Positions 59,828-64,000 of a stretch of 64,000 bases of DNA are shown here, in pieces (positions within the stretch are counted from its first letter, which is position 1; every line of letters starts with the position of its first letter). Source of the DNA: PALSA-1003 sp963791945 (GTDB lineage: Bacteria > Pseudomonadota > Gammaproteobacteria > Burkholderiales > Casimicrobiaceae); the NCBI GenBank assembly GCA_963791945.1, contig CAWBUD010000002.1, positions 4,216,001 through 4,280,000 on the forward strand, in the 5' to 3' direction. A program made the position numbers and the translations under genes. The notes below the pieces were generated by a model. It was not told where the DNA came from, did not search any database, and was given only the letters and a program-made list of their open reading frames with translations.

Positions 59828-59841
59828 TGCCTTGACCTCCG

Positions 59842-59937
59842 TCAGACGAGAAGGGCTTTCACGACGAAATACAGGATGACCGTGAGCACGAGGCCCGAGA
59901 TGATCGTGCCCCAGAGCGAGTCGAGCGGATTCTTCAT
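59842..59937 (-). CDS. 31-residue single-helix membrane peptide
   Basis: ATG at 59937 with AAGGGGGAAA just upstream encodes 31 residues: a polar start (MKNPLDSLWGTI) and one hydrophobic helix (ISGLVLTVILYFVVKALLV). It ends 14 bp before the PuuD-like gene and shares its transcript, driven by the extended -10 at 60021-60029. It may be a small subunit or stabiliser of that membrane protein. No family was recognised. Confidence 0.7.
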   Translation of the reverse strand: MKNPLDSLWGTIISGLVLTVILYFVVKALLV

Positions 59938-60020
59938 GCTTTCCCCCTTGCGCCGTTGGTAACAGCCGAAACGCGCGGAACGCGCCGCGAAACTCCAGAC
60001 GCGCGGCGCTGTCGATGACG

Positions 60021-60029
60021 ATTGTAGCA
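60021..60029 (-). promoter_or_regulatory. Extended -10 promoter for the small membrane peptide and PuuD-like genes
   Basis: On the minus strand, TGCTACAAT (extended -10), about 85 bp before the 31-residue peptide's ATG. The -35 is poor. Identical in core to the element ahead of the dsbD-like gene. Confidence 0.5.
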
Positions 60030-60152
60030 AGCGCGGCCGGGGCGATCTACCGGCCGCTGGTCGCACGTGGCCTGCACCGCACCTCGTACGTGTCCTGTCG
60101 TCCGCGGTCCTACTTCAACCGCAGATCGCGCTTTACCAACCGGAGAGCACTC

Positions 60153-60779
60153 ATGGCAACACTGGCTGCACTGGAAACGGCAACACCTCACGCGCTCCTG
60201 CGTCTACCCTATCCGGAGGACGCACTTGCTCCGATTATTTCCGCGCGCACGGTCGCGCTCCATCACGGCAAGCATCACAAGGCCTATGTCGACAAGACCA
60301 ACGAGCTGATCGGCGGAACGGAATTCGAAGGACAGGCGCTCGAACGCATCGTGCTTGCGACGGCGGGGAAGCCCGAGCACTCGGAGCTGTTCAACAATGC
60401 CGCCCAGGCCTGGAATCACGCCTTCTACTGGCGCTCGCTGAAGCCTCGGGGAGGCGGGGCGCCGACGGGCGCCCTTGCCGAGAAGATCGACGCGTTTGGA
60501 GGCCTGGAGGCGCTCAAGAAGAAGCTCGCTTCGGCCGGGGTGAAGCAGTTCGGCAGCGGATGGGCCTGGCTCGCGACCGATGGACATGCGCTCAAGGTCT
60601 TGAGCACACCGAACGCCGAGGTCCCTTTCACCAGCGGAAGCACGCCGCTGCTCACCATCGATGTGTGGGAGCACGCCTACTACGTCGACTATCAGAACCG
60701 GCGTGCGGATTACCTGCAGGCGCTGATCGACAAGCTGCTCAACTGGGAATTCGCCGCCGAAAATCTGTCCCGCGCCTGA
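60153..60779 (+). CDS. sodB: Iron superoxide dismutase
   Basis: A 208-residue Fe/Mn-family superoxide dismutase. Metal ligands are seen in ALHHGKHHKAYVDK (His), NNAAQAWNHAFYWRSL (His) and IDVWEHAYYVDYQN (Asp and His). AQAWNHAFYW with Gln two residues ahead of Trp is the iron-type signature rather than the manganese type. It has KQFGSGWAWL as well. ATG at 60153 with CGGAGAG upstream. A weak hairpin (CCCCGAAACGGGG) follows its stop. Confidence 0.95.
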   Translation: MATLAALETATPHALLRLPYPEDALAPIISARTVALHHGKHHKAYVDKTNELIGGTEFEGQALERIVLATAGKPEHSELFNNAAQAWNHAFYWRSLKPRGGGAPTGALAEKIDAFGGLEALKKKLASAGVKQFGSGWAWLATDGHALKVLSTPNAEVPFTSGSTPLLTIDVWEHAYYVDYQNRRADYLQALIDKLLNWEFAAENLSRA

Positions 60780-60783
60780 TCCG

Positions 60784-60804
60784 GACTCCCCGAAACGGGG
60801 TCTT
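60784..60804 (+). terminator. sodB terminator
   Basis: GACTCCCCG-AAA-CGGGGTC hairpin immediately after sodB, followed by only TCTT. A short stem with a 3-nt loop makes it weak. Confidence 0.5.
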
Positions 60805-60919
60805 CGGCCCGCGGATACGGCTTTGGAGCAGTGGGCCTTCAGCCGTCGCTCCTTGTTACGCCCAGGGGAAGGGGCGATAATGGGCGCCGGCTACCCGCCA
60901 AGGGCCGGCTCCGTCTCCG

Positions 60920-62194
60920 ATGGCATTTCCGCTGTTTCCGAAATCTCCGGGCAAGAACAAGGCGAGCGAACGTCGGGTCAAGCCCGACTTGACGCCCCGC
61001 CAGGATTCCGGAGCCAAAATTGCGCACGGCCCGGCTTCGGCCCGGGAGGTCGCGGCGTCGGTCAAGGGGCGGGTTCGCGCGCCATCTTCGCCCACGCCCG
61101 AGCCCAGCATACTGGATCCGCGCGAGGTCACGGTGACGGGACCGTCGAGCCTCATCGACCTCGCCGGCGCCGGGCAGCAGGGCATCGAAGTCGCAGAAGC
61201 CAACCCGGGCCTGTGCGCCGTGCTCGAAAACGCCGCGCTCCTCTACGCCAATGGACAGGCCGCACCGGCGAGGTCGGTGCTCGCGCAGGGCATCGCCGAG
61301 GACCACGACGCGAAGAGCTCGCCGTTGGCATGGCTCGCGCTTTTCGACTTGTTGCAGCGTGCCAACGAACGCGCGGCATTCGATCAGCTCGCCATGCAAT
61401 ACGTGGTCGCATTCGAGCGTTCCGCGCCCGCTTGGGAAGAGCGCACTCCGCAGGCGCGACCGGGAACCCGTCCCCCGGCGGGAGGCTACTTCGCGCTGAC
61501 GGGAAAACTTTCGACCGCAAATGCGCCGCAGATCGACAATATGCTCGCTGGGTCGCAGAAGCAGCCGCAGATCCGGCTCGATCTCGGGTCCCTTACCGGA
61601 GCCGATGATGCCGGAGCGAAGCTGCTGGCCAATGCGCTTTCGATCCTGCGCAAGCGGCACTACGCGCTGGTCCTGCAACACCCCGAGAAAATCCGCCGCG
61701 CCCTCGAGAGCGCGGTCAAGCAGGGCCGCGATGCGGGCGATGGCTACTGGACGCTGCTGCTCGAGATGCTGCAATGGCAGAACGATCGGACCGAGTTCGA
61801 GGATCGGGCCGTCGATTTCGCCGTTGCCTTCGAGGTCTCGCCGCCGTCCTGGGAGCCGCCGCCGTCCACGAATGCGACCGCACCCGTCGAAAACGCGCCA
61901 CCTGCGGCCGCTGAGCGTCCGGAGGCACTGGCATTCAACGGCGTCATGATCGGACCCTCCGATCCGCAGCTCGCGAGGCTCGCAGAGTTCCGGGAGGGTC
62001 GTACGGTCGTGCCGATCGACATGGCCGCGGTCGAGCGCGTCGACTTCGTTTGCGCTGGCGCACTCTTGAACGCGATCATCCGTACCGAGGGCCAGCGCAA
62101 GACCGTGCAGATCGCCGGCGCATCGCCCATCATCCGAGCACTGCTGCTGCTCATCGGCATTTCGCCGCGGCATTTCGTCAAGGCCGTCCAGTAA
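60920..62194 (+). CDS. STAS-domain protein of unknown function
   Basis: A 424-residue soluble protein. The N-terminal 90 residues are low-complexity and basic. A middle region has tetratricopeptide-like helices (LCAVLENAALLYANGQAAPA, SPLAWLALFDLLQRANERAA, FDQLAMQYVVAFERS), and helical QNDRTEFEDRAVDFAVAFE recurs. STAS-like segments are RLDLGSLTGADDAGAKLLA (about 216) and, at the C-terminus, VPIDMAAVERVDFVCAGALL. In betaproteobacteria a STAS protein commonly sits just upstream of hslV. A role with dksA or HslV is not established. Confidence 0.75.
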   Translation: MAFPLFPKSPGKNKASERRVKPDLTPRQDSGAKIAHGPASAREVAASVKGRVRAPSSPTPEPSILDPREVTVTGPSSLIDLAGAGQQGIEVAEANPGLCAVLENAALLYANGQAAPARSVLAQGIAEDHDAKSSPLAWLALFDLLQRANERAAFDQLAMQYVVAFERSAPAWEERTPQARPGTRPPAGGYFALTGKLSTANAPQIDNMLAGSQKQPQIRLDLGSLTGADDAGAKLLANALSILRKRHYALVLQHPEKIRRALESAVKQGRDAGDGYWTLLLEMLQWQNDRTEFEDRAVDFAVAFEVSPPSWEPPPSTNATAPVENAPPAAAERPEALAFNGVMIGPSDPQLARLAEFREGRTVVPIDMAAVERVDFVCAGALLNAIIRTEGQRKTVQIAGASPIIRALLLLIGISPRHFVKAVQ

Positions 62195-62239
62195 CGGGCG
62201 CGGCGCCGCTCGGCGGATCCCGCGCGGCTTCACGGACTC

Positions 62240-62788
62240 ATGGAAAATTTCTACGGCACGACGATCCTCTCGGTCCGCCGCGGCGCAGCCGTAGCGCTCG
62301 GAGGCGACGGCCAGGTGACGCTCGGCAACGTGGTCATCAAGGCCACGGCGCGCAAGGTGCGTCGCTTGTTCGGCGATCGCGTGCTCGCCGGCTTTGCCGG
62401 AGCCACCGCGGATGCCTTCACGCTATTCGAGCGCTTCGAGGCGAAGCTCGACAAGCACCAGGGTCAGCTCCAGCGTGCGGCGGTGGAGCTCGCCAAGGAC
62501 TGGCGCTCCGACCGCGTCCTGCGCCGGCTCGAGGCGATGCTGGCGGTCGCCGATGCAGGGACTTCGCTCGTCATCACCGGCTCGGGCGACGTTCTCGAGC
62601 CCGAGCTCGGCATCGTAGCCATCGGCTCCGGCGGCGCGTACGCCCAAGCCGCGGCGCGCGCGCTTCTCGAGCACACGAGCTTGAGCGCCCCCGACATCGT
62701 CAAGCAGGCGCTCATCATCGCCGGCGATCTTTGCATCTACACCAACCAGAATCATGTGATCGAAGTGCTGGAGCAGAAGACGCCATGA
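62240..62788 (+). CDS. hslV: ATP-dependent protease peptidase subunit HslV
   Basis: A 182-residue threonine peptidase. The mature protein starts after the short pre-peptide MENFYG, so the nucleophile is Thr in TTILSVRRGAAVALGGDGQV. Other family blocks are TLGNVVIKATARKVRRL, AGFAGATADAFTLFERFEAK and IGSGGAYAQAAARALLEHT. It lacks its usual neighbour hslU, which is at 50051-51382 on the other strand; the next gene is a UbiH-family hydroxylase overlapping the hslV stop by 4 bp (ATGA). Start ATG at 62240. Confidence 0.97.
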   Translation: MENFYGTTILSVRRGAAVALGGDGQVTLGNVVIKATARKVRRLFGDRVLAGFAGATADAFTLFERFEAKLDKHQGQLQRAAVELAKDWRSDRVLRRLEAMLAVADAGTSLVITGSGDVLEPELGIVAIGSGGAYAQAAARALLEHTSLSAPDIVKQALIIAGDLCIYTNQNHVIEVLEQKTP

Positions 62789-63963
62789 CCGCGCCCGACT
62801 ACGACGTGCTCGTCCTCGGTGCGGGTCCGGTGGGGCTCGCGCTCGCCACGGCGCTCGCGCGGGAGCGCTTCTCGGTCGCGCTCGTCGACCGCGCGCCGCC
62901 GATCGGCTTCGATGCTCCGACCAGCGCGGACGACTGGGATGCGCGGGTCTATGCGATCAGTCCGGGCAGCGCGGACTTCCTGCGCTCCATCGGCGCCTGG
63001 CAGCGATTGCCGAGCGAGCGGCTCGCCCCCATCGAAACCATGGACGTGCGGGGCGACGACGGCGGCGCGCTTGGATTTTCCGCCTACGAGCTCGGCGAAC
63101 GCGCGCTCGCATGGATCGTGGAGCATCGCGAGCTTTGCCGGGCGCTCGTCGAATCGGCTCGCACCGGCGGTGCTGTCGACATGTTCGCCCCGGCGGAGCC
63201 CGCAGCAATCGCCTGGCGCGTCGACGCCGCGTTGCTTACGCTCGCCGACGGTCGCGTCCTGTCGGCGCGCCTGGTCGTCGGCGCGGACGGCGTGCGCTCC
63301 TGGCTGCGCCGGGAAGCCGGCATCGAACGCGAACCCAGGCCGTATCGTCAGACCGCGATCGTTGCCAACTTCGCGGTCGAGCGAGCGCATCGCGACCGAG
63401 CCTTCCAGTGGTTTCTCGACGGCCGAGGCGTGCTCGCCTGGCTGCCGCTGCCAGGACGGCGGATCTCGATCGTGTGGTCTGCGCCCGAAGCGCTCGCGGC
63501 GGAGCTCGCTGCGCTCGATCCGACCTCGCTGGCGGTGCGGGTGGCGGAAGCCGGCGGGCACGCGCTCGGAGCGCTCATCACGATCACGCCATCGGCGAGC
63601 TTTCCGCTGTCGTTCCTCAGGCTGCCGTCGGTCGTCGCCCATCGACTCGCGTTCGCCGGCGACGCTGCGCACGGTGTGCATCCGCTCGCGGGTCAGGGCG
63701 TCAACCTGGGCTTCGGCGATGCCGCGACGCTGGCGCTCGTTCTGGCCGCGGGACGCGCGGTAGGCGATCCGGGCGCACCGCTCGTCCTGGAGCGTTACGC
63801 GCGCAAGCGCGCTGCGCCCGTCCTGGCGATGCAGTTCGTGACCGACGCACTCATCCGGCTGTTCGAGCCGCCGTCGCTCAAGCGCCTGCGCAACAGCGGC
63901 ATGCGCGCCGTCGGCGCACTGGGCCCCCTGCGCAGGCTACTGGCGCAGCCCGCACTGCGTTAA
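62785..63963 (+). CDS. UbiH/UbiF/VisC-family FAD hydroxylase
   Basis: A 392-residue class A flavin monooxygenase of the ubiquinone-biosynthesis family. The FAD-binding fold opens YDVLVLGAGPVGLALATALA, and the family-specific segment ARVYAISPGS follows. Further blocks are LVVGADGVRSWLRREAGI and FAGDAAHGVHPLAGQGVNLG, the conserved FAD/NAD region. Which ring hydroxylation it performs cannot be read by eye. It starts within the hslV stop, so the two are coupled. A further gene begins 31 bp downstream at the window's end. Confidence 0.92.
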   Translation: MTAPDYDVLVLGAGPVGLALATALARERFSVALVDRAPPIGFDAPTSADDWDARVYAISPGSADFLRSIGAWQRLPSERLAPIETMDVRGDDGGALGFSAYELGERALAWIVEHRELCRALVESARTGGAVDMFAPAEPAAIAWRVDAALLTLADGRVLSARLVVGADGVRSWLRREAGIEREPRPYRQTAIVANFAVERAHRDRAFQWFLDGRGVLAWLPLPGRRISIVWSAPEALAAELAALDPTSLAVRVAEAGGHALGALITITPSASFPLSFLRLPSVVAHRLAFAGDAAHGVHPLAGQGVNLGFGDAATLALVLAAGRAVGDPGAPLVLERYARKRAAPVLAMQFVTDALIRLFEPPSLKRLRNSGMRAVGALGPLRRLLAQPALR

Positions 63964-63993
63964 ACTGTCGCCCCACTCGATTACGGAGTCACG

Positions 63994-64000
63994 ATGCGAT
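63994..64000 (+). CDS. First codons of a gene running off the window
   Basis: ATG at 63994, with TACGGAG about 10 bp upstream, opens a frame of which only two codons are visible. Given common betaproteobacterial order after the UbiH gene, a dsbC-like gene is possible, but nothing in the visible bases shows this. Confidence 0.4.

Overview
The window is GC-rich, gene-dense chromosomal DNA. The gene families and their order point to a betaproteobacterium, probably in or near Burkholderiales. The evidence is a leuS-lptE-holA operon, a dksA / STAS-protein / hslV block, an HslV with the short pre-peptide ending GTT, a DksA with a single cysteine in its zinc-finger region, a class A RNase P RNA and a UbiH-type hydroxylase. 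No phage, plasmid, transposase, tRNA, rRNA or CRISPR array was found.

Layout. 1-8.1 kb: the end of a sugar ABC importer (permease, ATPase), a pentonate-type IlvD/Edd dehydratase, small accessory genes, and RidA and RraA-like genes facing a LysR regulator. 8.1-16 kb: housekeeping and stress genes (radical SAM protein, OsmC, MetY sulfhydrylase, RsmE, UspA, MFS exporter). 16-20.4 kb: leuS, lptE and holA, with a REP cluster inserted between leuS and lptE. 20.4-27.2 kb: a GDT1-family transporter, a DsbD-like reductase with a redoxin partner, and a YbhGFS-like export ABC system. 27.7-30.4 kb: a two-subunit molybdenum hydroxylase (IorAB type). 30.4-45.5 kb: a signalling island of four hybrid histidine kinases. 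One carries a soluble array of about ten HAMP units, encoded largely by near-identical 276-bp tandem repeats; one is a CheB-CheR-PAS fusion; three small exported or anchored proteins sit between them. 45.6-53 kb: catabolic enzymes (MhpD-like hydratase, XylX-like FAH-family protein, D-aminoacylase family), hslU without hslV, and a secreted esterase. 53.4-56.5 kb: a short ORF, a metal-site-less SodC-like lipoprotein, fabI and a PYROXD2-like oxidoreductase. 56.9-64 kb: rnpB, pyrC, dksA, a PuuD-like membrane protein with a 31-residue partner, sodB, a STAS protein, hslV, a UbiH-family hydroxylase and the first codons of another gene.

How the parts fit. The left-end transporter and dehydratase, together with the FAH-family protein at 46.9-48.1 kb, fit an oxidative (non-phosphorylating) pentose pathway; this is inference. 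The kinase island has many receivers but no DNA-binding response regulator in the window, so its output must lie elsewhere or be protein-protein. The HslVU protease is split, with its two genes about 11 kb apart on opposite strands.

The most unusual features are the HAMP-array kinase and its island, the SOD-like pseudoenzyme, a roughly 340-bp palindromic MITE-like element present in two inverted copies, the REP cluster that appears to supply the lptE start codon, and the split hslVU. Start codons were chosen by eye from ribosome-binding sites and family length. Functional names rest on recognised motifs, not on database searches.
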